Position numbers and translations under genes: made by a program
The notes under the pieces: model-generated
What the model saw: only the letters and a program-made list of their open reading frames with translations
Told to the model about the DNA's origin: nothing
Database searches by the model: none
Assembly (NCBI GenBank): GCA_902492015.1
Contig: CABUJR010000002.1
Location: 116,314 to 180,313 of the forward strand
Length of the DNA stretch: 64,000 nucleotides
Source of the DNA: an uncultured Eubacteriales bacterium
GTDB lineage: Bacteria; Bacillota; Clostridia; TANB77; CAG-508
Direction of reading: 5' to 3'
Part shown: in pieces, positions 9,483 through 17,197 of the stretch
Position numbering within the stretch: the stretch's first letter is position 1
Layout of the letters: the number at the start of each line of letters is the position of its first letter

Positions 9483-9521
9483 TTATTATATAAATTAAAC
9501 TTATACTAGCTTATATAATAA
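9483..9521 (+). other. AT-rich inverted repeat before the DUF6077-like genes
   Basis: An 11-bp perfect inverted repeat (TTATTATATAA at 9483-9493, complement at 9511-9521) encloses a 17-nt loop in the 127-nt gap after the second polymerase gene. The stem is all A/T, so it may be chance in this composition. A weak terminator or processing site is possible. Confidence 0.25.
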
Positions 9522-9586
9522 TAAAAATACTTATTTATAATTTAATATATAATATAAGATATATAAAATAAGGAGAATTTTTAACA

Positions 9587-10663
9587 ATGATAATTTTTAA
9601 AGGTTTAATTGCTGTTATAATTTTTTTAATAATACCAATATTTTTAGGATTGTTAATCCTAAGATTTTTAGAAAAAGAAAAAAATAATGTTTTATTTGCA
9701 TTTGTTATTGGATATATAGTAGAATTTGCAGTTTGTGAATTAATTTCACTTCCTATGATATTCATGGAAAAAAGTTATAATACTTTACTTTGTGTATATG
9801 CTGCTATAATTTTATTGTTAACATTAATATCATTTATATTAAATTTAAAAAACATAAAAGAACTTATAAAAGTTAATTTTAAGAGATTAAAAAAATTCCC
9901 TAAATTATTAAGTTTATTATGCATTTTAATTATAGGTTTTCAAATTTATCAATATGTATTTTATACACATGTTGATGATGATGATGCTTTTTATGTGGGA
10001 ACAGCTACAACATCAATTCAAACTAATTCTTTATATAAATATTCTTCAACTACGGGAGCAGAAAAAGGAGAACAACATCTTATGAGATATAGGTTAGGAC
10101 CATTTCCGTTATATTTAGCTATTGTTTCATCTGTTATCAATATACATCCAGCTATTGTTGCGCATGTTGTATTTCCTGTTATATTTGTACTAGTAGTTTA
10201 TACGATATATTATTTAATAGGAAACACTCTTTTTAAAGGAAATCAGAAATCATCATTATTATTAGTTTTATTAATAAGTGTTTTACAAATATGGGGCTGT
10301 TATTCTGTAAGAACTTCAGAAGCATTTTTTCTATTTAGAATATGGCAAGGAAAAGCATTACTTGCTGCAATGATTTTACCATTAACTTGGTTAATATTCT
10401 TTAAGGCAAATGAAAATAACTTTAATTTTATAACTTGCTTTTTATTGTTTTTAACAGTTTTAGCAGCAAACTTACTAACTACAATGGGAATAGGAATACC
10501 ACCGATTACACTTATGGCTTTAGCTTTGGCTTATGAAATAAGTAGAATAAACTTTAAAAATTTAAAAGAAAATGATTATTTATTAACAATAAAAAATCTT
10601 TTCAAAGTTTTAGTTTGCTGTATACCAAGCATAGTATGTGGGTTAGTGTATATTTTATATTAA
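9587..10663 (+). CDS. DUF6077-like polytopic membrane protein, N-terminal part
   Basis: These 358 residues with about 9-10 membrane helices have an RBS AAGGAG. The outer-loop motif HVDDDDAFYVGTATTSIQTN, followed by RYRLGPFPLYLA and HPAIVAHVVFPVIF, matches what I remember of the DUF6077 family. Those are multi-helix proteins of about 600 residues found in Gram-positive polysaccharide loci. The acidic DDDD cluster after the first helices resembles the catalytic loop of GT-C glycosyltransferases, so a membrane sugar transferase is a fair guess. The frame ends at TAA where family members continue. The missing C-terminal half is encoded in a different frame 25 nt downstream. The two parts together (358 + 251 residues) give about the usual family length. 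Confidence 0.7.
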   Translation: MIIFKGLIAVIIFLIIPIFLGLLILRFLEKEKNNVLFAFVIGYIVEFAVCELISLPMIFMEKSYNTLLCVYAAIILLLTLISFILNLKNIKELIKVNFKRLKKFPKLLSLLCILIIGFQIYQYVFYTHVDDDDAFYVGTATTSIQTNSLYKYSSTTGAEKGEQHLMRYRLGPFPLYLAIVSSVINIHPAIVAHVVFPVIFVLVVYTIYYLIGNTLFKGNQKSSLLLVLLISVLQIWGCYSVRTSEAFFLFRIWQGKALLAAMILPLTWLIFFKANENNFNFITCFLLFLTVLAANLLTTMGIGIPPITLMALALAYEISRINFKNLKENDYLLTIKNLFKVLVCCIPSIVCGLVYILY

Positions 10664-10688
10664 GTAAAAATGGAAGTAGGAGAAAAAT

Positions 10689-11444
10689 ATGTTTGATGCT
10701 AATATAGAGATAATAAAAAATACGTTTTTAGAGTACAAAGGAACAGGTATGTATATAGCTTTATTCTTTGTATCAATGCTTTATATTTTTTTAAAAGAAA
10801 AAGATAAGAAAAGAAAAGTATTTTTTGTATATTTTCCAATTATAATTTTATTAATAGTTCTAAATCCAATATTTAATAAAATTGTAAGTCGTATATTTAC
10901 AGAATCAATATATTGGAGATTATATTGGATGATACCTTTATCAATAGAGATTGCTTATGCTGGAGTTTTATTAATAAGAGAACAAAGAGAAAAAACGAAG
11001 AGAATAATTGCAACAATAGGAATTATAGCAATAATAATTGTTAGTGGAAAATTTACTTATACAGAAACCAATTTTTTTAAAACAGGAAATTTATATAAAT
11101 TACCTGATGAAAGTGTAAGAGTTGCTCAATTAATTGGTGCTGATGGGAATGGAAGGAAAAAAGCTATTGTTCCAGAAACTATAATTGCACATATTAGACA
11201 AATAGATTCATCTATTGAACTTGCATATAAAAGAGATCCTGTAGGATTATATGAAGGAAATCCAATACGCCAAGAATTAAATGCAGGAAATGTGGAAGGA
11301 TTAACAAAACTTGCTAAGGGTGAAGAATGTAATTATATAGTCTTTTCAAAAGCAACTGTTCTTACACAGCCAATGGAAAATTATGGATATGAAAAATTGG
11401 GCGAAACTCAAAATTATGCAATTTATAAACTAGTAGAACAATAA
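10689..11444 (+). CDS. DUF6077-like membrane protein, C-terminal part
   Basis: These 251 residues have their own RBS (AGGAG, 7-nt spacing) and ATG. They have about four helices, including IYWRLYWMIPLSIEIAYAGV, then a soluble extracellular-type domain with LPDESVRVAQLIGADG and a C-terminus typical of the end of long GT-C-like proteins. It completes the protein begun at 9587. Rejoining the halves would need both a frame change and removal of in-frame stops (TAA at 10661, TAG at 10677). This is therefore either an established two-subunit split or a decayed gene with a usable internal start. Good codon integrity over 251 residues argues for a retained product. Confidence 0.62.
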   Translation: MFDANIEIIKNTFLEYKGTGMYIALFFVSMLYIFLKEKDKKRKVFFVYFPIIILLIVLNPIFNKIVSRIFTESIYWRLYWMIPLSIEIAYAGVLLIREQREKTKRIIATIGIIAIIIVSGKFTYTETNFFKTGNLYKLPDESVRVAQLIGADGNGRKKAIVPETIIAHIRQIDSSIELAYKRDPVGLYEGNPIRQELNAGNVEGLTKLAKGEECNYIVFSKATVLTQPMENYGYEKLGETQNYAIYKLVEQ

Positions 11445-11480
11445 AAAATTATTAAAAAATTTTTGAAATTATTCTTTAAC

Positions 11481-11645
11481 CTTTAGGTATATTATATATT
11501 ATTTGCATAGTTTCCTTACTGGTCGACTGAGTTTTCAAAAATCTTATCGTAAAAAAATATTTACAGATTTTTGAAAACAACTAGCTTCGCCAGTCTCCCA
11601 AAAGCTGCGCGTCAACTATTTAAATAATATATGATATACCTAAAG
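11481..11645 (+). repeat. Structured intergenic element family A, copy 1
   Basis: A conserved core (11513-11613) is flanked by inverted arms 11481-11512 and 11614-11645, which match at 29 of 32 positions with one further G-U pair. Inside the core are a 13-bp stem (GTTTTCAAAAATC with its complement), a stem GACTG/CAGTC, and conserved single-strand blocks TTTCCTTACTGG and CTGCGCGTCAA. A further 15-nt inverted pair lies outside the arms (AAAAAATTATTAAAA near 11443-11457, complement near 11670-11684). The 272-nt gap between the DUF6077-like gene and galE holds essentially this element. Confidence 0.85.
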
Positions 11646-11716
11646 ATATAAAATATTATAATATACTATTTTAATAATTTTTTAGAGAAAATATAAATAA
11701 AAGAAAGGAATAAAAA

Positions 11717-12712
11717 ATGAATATTTTAGTAACAGGAGGACTTGGCTTTATAGGTTCACATACAGCTGTTGAACTTTTAAATTCAAACAATGAAGTAATA
11801 ATTGTAGATAATCTTTATAATGCAAAAGAAGAAGTTAAACAAAAAATTGAAAAAATTACAGGAAAGAAAATAAAGCTTTATAAATATGATTTAAAAGATA
11901 AAGAAAAATTAGAAGAAATTTTTGAAGAAAATAAAATTGATGCTGTAATTCATTTTGCAGGATATAAAGCAGTAGGAGAATCAGTAAAAAAACCGTTAAT
12001 GTATTATTCTAATAATTTGTTTAGTACAATAAATCTTTTAGAAGTAATGCAAAAATTTAATGTAAAAAAATTAGTATTTAGTTCTTCTGCAACAGTATAT
12101 GGAGATCCTGGAACACCTAAATATGTTGAAGAAATGGGAAGAGGAGAAACAACAAACCCATATGGAACAACAAAAGCAATGATTGAAAAAATATTAGAAG
12201 ATTTATATGCATCAGATAATTCTTGGAATATAACTATTTTAAGATATTTCAATCCTGTTGGGGCACATGAGAGCGGACTTATTGGTGAAGAACCAAATGG
12301 AATACCAAATAATTTAATGCCTTATGTTATGAAAGTCGCTGCTGGAAAATTAGAAGAATTGAGTGTTTTTGGAAATGATTATCCAACTCCAGATGGAACA
12401 GGTGTAAGAGATTATATTCATGTAGTAGATTTAGCTAAAGGACATGTTTGTGCTTTAGAAAAAATGAAAAATGGATTAAATATATATAATTTAGGTTCAG
12501 GAAAAGGCGTAAGTGTATTAGATCTTGTAAATACTTTTTCGAGGGTAAATAATGTAGGAGTTAAGTATAAAATAGTTGAAAGAAGACCAGGAGATTTAGC
12601 TGAGTACTATGCAGATCCTAGCAAAGCATATAAAGAATTGGGTTGGAAAACAGAAAAAACACTAGAAGATATTTGCATGGATTCTTGGAATTATGAAAAA
12701 AACAATATGTAA
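11717..12712 (+). CDS. galE: UDP-glucose 4-epimerase
   Basis: This 331-residue extended short-chain dehydrogenase interconverts UDP-glucose and UDP-galactose (or the N-acetyl forms) with bound NAD. The NAD-binding motif VTGGLGFIGSHTA is at residues 5-17. FSSSATVYG supplies the catalytic Ser region, and YGTTKAMIEK gives the Tyr-x3-Lys pair. ILRYFNPVGAHESGLIGE and DGTGVRDYIHVVDLAKGH are standard GalE segments, and length is normal. It has an RBS AAAGGA. It supplies galactose-type precursors for the polysaccharide locus. A good terminator follows at 12722, so this gene ends the first sub-block. Whether it accepts N-acetylated sugars cannot be decided here. Confidence 0.95.
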   Translation: MNILVTGGLGFIGSHTAVELLNSNNEVIIVDNLYNAKEEVKQKIEKITGKKIKLYKYDLKDKEKLEEIFEENKIDAVIHFAGYKAVGESVKKPLMYYSNNLFSTINLLEVMQKFNVKKLVFSSSATVYGDPGTPKYVEEMGRGETTNPYGTTKAMIEKILEDLYASDNSWNITILRYFNPVGAHESGLIGEEPNGIPNNLMPYVMKVAAGKLEELSVFGNDYPTPDGTGVRDYIHVVDLAKGHVCALEKMKNGLNIYNLGSGKGVSVLDLVNTFSRVNNVGVKYKIVERRPGDLAEYYADPSKAYKELGWKTEKTLEDICMDSWNYEKNNM

Positions 12713-12721
12713 TAAAAAAGT

Positions 12722-12751
12722 AAAGTAGGCAAAAATTTATGCCTACTTTTT
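12722..12751 (+). terminator. Intrinsic terminator after galE
   Basis: A 9-bp stem AAAGTAGGC/GCCTACTTT with a 10-nt loop runs into TTTTT, starting 10 nt after the galE stop. It is a clear rho-independent terminator. Confidence 0.88.
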
Positions 12752-12833
12752 GTATTAAAAAATAAAAAATTTAAAACTTTTTTTATTTTTTTGCGTTAAT
12801 AATAATAAGTAATAAATTGAAAACGGAGAAAAA

Positions 12834-13373
12834 ATGGAAGATTATGTTTTAATAAAGAAAATTATAAATGGGGATATTAATGCTTTTGATACATTAGTTA
12901 GAAAATATTATAAAAATGTATATATTTATTGTTATAGACGTTTTGGAAATAAATAAATATCAGAAGATATAACACAAGAAATATTTTTAAAACTTATAAA
13001 AACAATATATAAATATCAGAACAAAGGAAAATTTTCAAATTTTATTTTTACAATAACAATTAATACATGTAATGATTATTTTAGAAAAAATAAAATAAAA
13101 ATAGATGAGCTAGATATAAATTTAAAAGATGAAAAAATAAATATAGAAGAAGATCTAATTAAAAAAAGTGATAAAAGCAATTTGATTAAATTAGTGAATT
13201 CCTTACCTGAAATGCAAAGAGATGCGATAATTTTACATTATTATAATGACATGAAAATAAAGCAAATAGCAAAAATTAAAAATGTATCAGTATCTACAAT
13301 TAAGTCTAGGATAAAACAAGGAATAGATAAAATAAAAAAATCTTATAAAAGTGAGGTGAATAAAGATGAGTAA
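12834..13373 (+). pseudogene. ECF-type sigma factor with in-frame TAA at codon 41
   Basis: An ATG at 12834, preceded by ACGGAGAA, opens an ECF sigma-70 frame: MEDYVLIKKIINGDINAFD, then YKNVYIYCYRRFGNK. It stops at TAA 12954-12956. The same frame then continues without interruption for 138 codons: ISEDITQEIFLKLIKTIY (region 2.2), FIFTITINTCNDYFRKNK (2.4), and LPEMQRDAIILHYYNDMK with VSVSTIKSRIKQGIDKIKK (region 4). The TAA sits where relatives usually carry Glu or Asp, so one base change (for example GAA to TAA) explains it. An internal ATG at 13182 would give only region 4. The gene overlaps the next by 8 nt. It could be a recent pseudogene, a readthrough case or a sequencing error. Confidence 0.85.
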
Positions 13374-14103
13374 AAATATAGAATTTTCTATTTCAGAACA
13401 TGAAGAAAGTATAAAACAAATAGTAGTGGAAGGAAAAAAATATATAGAAAATAATATACCAGATAGAACTCCAATATATAATATTATTTTAGAACAATTA
13501 AAATATATTTCACCAACATTGTGGTTATTACAATTAGTTGGAGTAATAAGTATGATAATAGTATTTAATATTAGACAATATAGCATTGAAAATATAAAAA
13601 ATATATTGTATATAATTTCACCTATTATATCAGTAATAACTGTTCCAGAAATTATGAAAAATTACTTTTTTGGAATTTACGAAATAGAAAGTACCTGTAA
13701 AAATAGTAATGCAAAAATTTTTTTAACAAGACTAGTTTTGATAGGTTTTATTAATATTTTTAGTCTATTAATTTTAACAGTAACAGCATGTATAAAATTT
13801 AAACTAGCACTTTTAGATTTAGTAGTTTATTCTTTTTTACCATTTAATTTTATAAATATAATAATCTTACTTTTAATAGATGCTTTTAAAATAAAAAATC
13901 ATTATGTATGTTTAATAGTATCTCTTGTTTCTTTAAGTTTTGTTGTTTTTATAATCCCAAATATAATATTAAAAAATATAAATAATTTTATTAGTATTAT
14001 ATTATTAGTTTTAACAACTACAATATTAATTTTTCAAATTTTAACTAGAATTAAGATTATAAAAAGAAAGGGCATAGAAAAATATGAATTTAATTTTGAG
14101 TAA
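13366..14103 (+). CDS. Six-helix membrane protein of a sigma/ABC transporter module
   Basis: This 245-residue protein has a cytoplasmic N-terminus of about 45 residues (FSISEHEESIKQIVVEGKKY), then about six membrane helices starting at TLWLLQLVGVISMIIVF. The position matches Firmicute modules in which an ECF sigma gene is followed by a membrane protein and an ABC transporter. In those modules this protein is a candidate anti-sigma factor or accessory transporter subunit. I recognise no catalytic motif. It overlaps the sigma gene by 8 nt (RBS GAGGTG within it) and the ATPase gene by 20 nt, so expression is tightly coupled. The anti-sigma role is an inference from gene order only. Confidence 0.6.
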   Translation: MSKNIEFSISEHEESIKQIVVEGKKYIENNIPDRTPIYNIILEQLKYISPTLWLLQLVGVISMIIVFNIRQYSIENIKNILYIISPIISVITVPEIMKNYFFGIYEIESTCKNSNAKIFLTRLVLIGFINIFSLLILTVTACIKFKLALLDLVVYSFLPFNFINIIILLLIDAFKIKNHYVCLIVSLVSLSFVVFIIPNIILKNINNFISIILLVLTTTILIFQILTRIKIIKRKGIEKYEFNFE

Positions 14104-14971
14104 TGTAAGTAAAAGTTTTGATAAAAAAAATGTTGTAGATGATTTCAATTTCACTTTTGAAAACGGAATTTATGCATTAATAGGACCAAATGGAAGTGGA
14201 AAAACAACTTTAATGAGAATGATAACTAATATATTGTCACCAACAAGTGGGAAAATATTACTAGATAATATAGATATAAATGAATTAGGAGAAAAATATA
14301 GGGAAAAACTGGGATACTTACCACAAAAGTTTGGGTTTTATCCTAATTTTACTGGATGGGATTTTATGATGTATATAGCATTATTAAAAGGAGTTCCTAA
14401 GAAGAATGCTTGTAATAAATGCAAGGAACTTCTGGAGTTTGTAGGATTATATAATGTTAGACATAATAAAATAAAAACATATTCAGGAGGAATGTTTCAA
14501 AGATTGGGAATTGCACAAACTCTGATAAATAATCCTGAAATTATTGTTATGGACGAGCCTACTGTAGGACTAGATCCTAGTGAGAGAAATAAATTTAAAA
14601 ATATAATTAGTACATTATCAAAAGATAAAATAATAATAATTTCTACACATATTACTTCAGATATAGAGTATATAGCAAATCATGTTTTGATAATGAGTAA
14701 AGGAAAATTGATATTAGAAGATAATATAGAAACTGTTTGTAAAAAAATAGAAAATTTTGTGTGGAAAACAATAGTTTATTCAGATGAAGAACTATTTAAA
14801 ATGCAAGAAAAGTATATTATTTCTAACATAAAAAAACTAAACAATGAAATAGAAGTAAAAATTGTTTCAGAAGAAAAACCAAATGAAATTGCTAAAAATA
14901 TAACACCAAATTTAGAAGACTTATATTTATATTATTTTAAAGGAGAAAAAAATGAATTTAATAATTTATGA
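14084..14971 (+). CDS. ABC transporter ATP-binding protein
   Basis: This 295-residue ATPase has Walker A GPNGSGKTTLM at about residues 34-44, Q-loop LGYLPQKFGFYPNFTG, signature YSGGMFQRLGIAQ, Walker B IIVMDEPTVGLD and a switch His in IISTHITSD. About 75 residues follow the nucleotide-binding domain, as in bacitracin- or antibiotic-export ATPases. It energises the permease encoded directly downstream (20-nt overlap) and probably acts in peptide or lipid export or self-protection. It overlaps the upstream membrane protein by 20 nt. Its dependence on the broken sigma gene is uncertain. Confidence 0.9.
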   Translation: MNLILSNVSKSFDKKNVVDDFNFTFENGIYALIGPNGSGKTTLMRMITNILSPTSGKILLDNIDINELGEKYREKLGYLPQKFGFYPNFTGWDFMMYIALLKGVPKKNACNKCKELLEFVGLYNVRHNKIKTYSGGMFQRLGIAQTLINNPEIIVMDEPTVGLDPSERNKFKNIISTLSKDKIIIISTHITSDIEYIANHVLIMSKGKLILEDNIETVCKKIENFVWKTIVYSDEELFKMQEKYIISNIKKLNNEIEVKIVSEEKPNEIAKNITPNLEDLYLYYFKGEKNEFNNL

Positions 14972-16196
14972 GTTAAAAAAGATATTAAAAAATAAATTTA
15001 TTATATATACTTTATTTGGAATATTGATTGTAAATATTTTAATAATTTTGTTTGGTAGTACATCAGGACATTTTAAAGCAAATGAACCAACAATAGGAAC
15101 GAATTTTAAAAGGTTAAAAGAAGAAGGAGAATATTTTAAAGGAGATATAGATGAAAATTGGGTAAATAATTATAACAAAAAATTAGAAACATTTTTAAAT
15201 AATGAGCAGAATTTAGTTCCAAAATCTGAAAGAGAAAAGATAAAAAATGATTATATACAAGAGGAATTTACAGAAGAAGAAATAAAAAATTTAGGAAATA
15301 TAATTTATTTGAATGAAGATGCTAGAGATTTTTTTGCAAGATTTGAAGAATATAATTTTTATTCTGATTATTTTAAAAAAGCTGAAGAATATTCTTTAAA
15401 ATTAAAGGAAAGTTATAGAGAGAATTATTCCGGGAAAAAATTAAAAGTATTAGAAGAAAAAGTAGATAAATTATATACTAATTTTATAAACAACTATGAC
15501 GCAAAATATAATTATGATAATGGATACTGGAAATTCAGGATAATGCATAATTTTTATCCTTATACTTTAGGCTTAGCAATTATAGTTTCTTTATCTTCTA
15601 TTTTTTCAATAGAATTTAGTAGTAATGTTGAAGCTATAGTATTAGCAACTAAGTATGGAAAAAATAAAATTATTTTCTCAAAAGTAATATCAGGATTTTT
15701 ATTTGCAACTTTAGTTTTCTTAATATTTGAAATTACAAATATTATAATTATATTTGGGTTTTATAGTTTTACAGGTTGGGAGAGTGTATATCCTAATTTT
15801 CTTTTAGATAATGCTCCATATTTGTTTAATCAATTACAAATTAGTATTATAACAGTATTAACAACATATTTTGGAGTAGTATTATTATTTACAATTACTA
15901 TGTTAATATCTGCTTGTAGTAAAAAGATTTTTAATAGTATCTTAATATCAAGTTTGATATTATTTATACCTATATTTATTTCTTCAGCAATAAATAATCC
16001 AGCACTAGAAATAATATATAAATTTTGTCCAGCATATATAATATCAGGAATTCCATTATGGCAAAATCTGGATTTAGTTTATTTTTTCGGACAAGCAATT
16101 CCAATTAAATATTTTATTGCTATTATTTCAATAGGAATTATCCTTATATCAATAGTTATTAGTTATAATAAATTTTCTAAGCATCAAGTGTCCTAA
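14952..16196 (+). CDS. ABC-2 type transporter permease
   Basis: This 414-residue protein has one N-terminal helix (NKFIIYTLFGILIVNILIIL), a large extracellular domain of about 180 charged residues, then five helices starting near FYPYTLGLAIIVSLSSIFSI. This 1+5 layout is typical of ABC-2 permeases of the bacteriocin or antibiotic export type. It starts inside the ATPase gene (RBS AAAGGAG). Its stop codon lies in the loop of the terminator at 16186-16210. With the ATPase it should form a homodimeric or heterodimeric exporter. The substrate is unknown. Confidence 0.8.
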   Translation: MNLIIYELKKILKNKFIIYTLFGILIVNILIILFGSTSGHFKANEPTIGTNFKRLKEEGEYFKGDIDENWVNNYNKKLETFLNNEQNLVPKSEREKIKNDYIQEEFTEEEIKNLGNIIYLNEDARDFFARFEEYNFYSDYFKKAEEYSLKLKESYRENYSGKKLKVLEEKVDKLYTNFINNYDAKYNYDNGYWKFRIMHNFYPYTLGLAIIVSLSSIFSIEFSSNVEAIVLATKYGKNKIIFSKVISGFLFATLVFLIFEITNIIIIFGFYSFTGWESVYPNFLLDNAPYLFNQLQISIITVLTTYFGVVLLFTITMLISACSKKIFNSILISSLILFIPIFISSAINNPALEIIYKFCPAYIISGIPLWQNLDLVYFFGQAIPIKYFIAIISIGIILISIVISYNKFSKHQVS

Positions 16197-16210
16197 AGGG
16201 ACACTTTTTT
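16186..16210 (+). terminator. Terminator overlapping the permease stop codon
   Basis: An 8-bp stem AAGTGTCC/GGACACTT with loop TAAAG is followed by TTTTTT. The TAA in the loop is the stop codon of the ABC-2 permease gene, so the last sense codons form the left half of the hairpin. Confidence 0.88.
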
Positions 16211-16246
16211 ATTTAGTAGGAAAGTGCAGAGCACTTCCTACTAAAT
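16211..16246 (+). other. Strong hairpin directly after the terminator
   Basis: A 16-bp stem with one bulged A (16211-16227 pairing with 16231-16246, loop AGA) follows the T run at 16210. Both arms carry the block TTTAGTAGGAA or its complement. It is not followed by a T run on either strand, so it is not a second classical terminator. It may be an RNA stability element or a remnant of a palindromic repeat. Confidence 0.6.
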
Positions 16247-16318
16247 AAAGGATTTGCAAAATATATGATTTTACTAAACATTAACAATATGACACACATA
16301 AAATTCACAATAAAGTTA

Positions 16319-16347
16319 TTGAAAAGCCTAGTAGTAAATGATATAAT
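16319..16347 (+). promoter_or_regulatory. Sigma-A-type promoter for the ABC polysaccharide exporter
   Basis: TTGAAA (16319-16324), a 17-nt spacer and TATAAT (16342-16347) with an extended -10 TG (TGATATAAT) lie 35 nt before the chosen start of the permease gene. This restarts transcription of the polysaccharide locus after the sigma/ABC insert. Confidence 0.8.
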
Positions 16348-16382
16348 GCAAAAGTAAAATTATGGGTAGAAAAGGAATAGTT

Positions 16383-17174
16383 ATGGAATTTTTTAAAATA
16401 CTTTTCAAAAATAGAAAATTAGCAATGAAACTTGGAAAAAATGATTTTAGAAATAGATTTGCAAATACTAGCCTTGGAAGACTTTGGGGATTTGCACAAC
16501 CATTTATTTTTATGATTACTTATGTAATAGTGTTTCAATATATATTAAAAACTGGAAGCTCAGGTGAATATCCTTATGTAGTATGGTTTTTACCTGGTAT
16601 GTCTGTATGGATGTTTTGTAATGATGCAATTATAACAGCTAGTAATTCAATAAGAAATTATAGTTATTTAGTAAAAAAAGTAGTATTTCCAGTAGATATA
16701 ATACCAGTTATTTCACTTACATCAGCAAGTTTTATAGGAATATTTTTAATGGCAATAGCAGTTATTGTATGTTCAATTTTTGGATATATTCCTAACTTTT
16801 TAAATGTAATTTATATATTATTTTGTACAATATGTTTTATAATTGCTTTAACTAGATTTACATCAGCCTTAACAACAGTTGTACCAGATTTTGCACAATT
16901 ACTTACAATAATTATGCAATTATGCATGTGGTTTACACCAATAGTTTGGAATTTAGATATGGTTTCAGGTTCAAATATTATAAATTTATTTAAGGGTATG
17001 CCATTTACATATCTTGTAGAAGGTTTTAGACAAGCATTTATGTCAAATTCTACAATTATAACAGAAAGCAATGGAATATTTACATTAGTTTTCTGGATAA
17101 TAACAATACTTATATTTTTATGGGGAAATAGAGTATTTAAGAAAACTAAAAAAGATTTTGCCGACGTGTTATAA
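16383..17174 (+). CDS. Polysaccharide ABC exporter permease (Wzm/TagG-type)
   Basis: This 263-residue ABC-2 permease of the O-antigen/teichoic acid export type has six helices. I chose the ATG at 16383 because AAAGGAAT lies at correct spacing, while the in-frame ATG at 16362 has no ribosome site. The amphipathic N-terminus LKNRKLAMKLGKNDFRNRF-like stretch and TSLGRLWGFAQPFIFMITYV are hallmarks of Wzm/TagG. WFLPGMSVWMFCNDAI and LCMWFTPIVWNLDMV follow as expected. It forms the channel that exports an undecaprenyl-diphosphate-linked polymer, powered by the ATPase encoded at 18215, with a GT2 gene between them. This exporter is separate from the Wzx/Wzy route. Confidence 0.88.
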   Translation: MEFFKILFKNRKLAMKLGKNDFRNRFANTSLGRLWGFAQPFIFMITYVIVFQYILKTGSSGEYPYVVWFLPGMSVWMFCNDAIITASNSIRNYSYLVKKVVFPVDIIPVISLTSASFIGIFLMAIAVIVCSIFGYIPNFLNVIYILFCTICFIIALTRFTSALTTVVPDFAQLLTIIMQLCMWFTPIVWNLDMVSGSNIINLFKGMPFTYLVEGFRQAFMSNSTIITESNGIFTLVFWIITILIFLWGNRVFKKTKKDFADVL

Positions 17175-17197
17175 AATGTTGAGAAAGAGGAAAATAG

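Noticed and set aside
12954..12956. TAA as a reassigned sense codon
   Set aside because: TAA is the normal stop for nearly every gene in the window, including neighbours with clear terminators, so recoding is not supported.
16362..16382. Upstream ATG as start of the exporter permease
   Set aside because: There is no ribosome site before it, whereas AAAGGA precedes the ATG at 16383, and family members begin near the latter.
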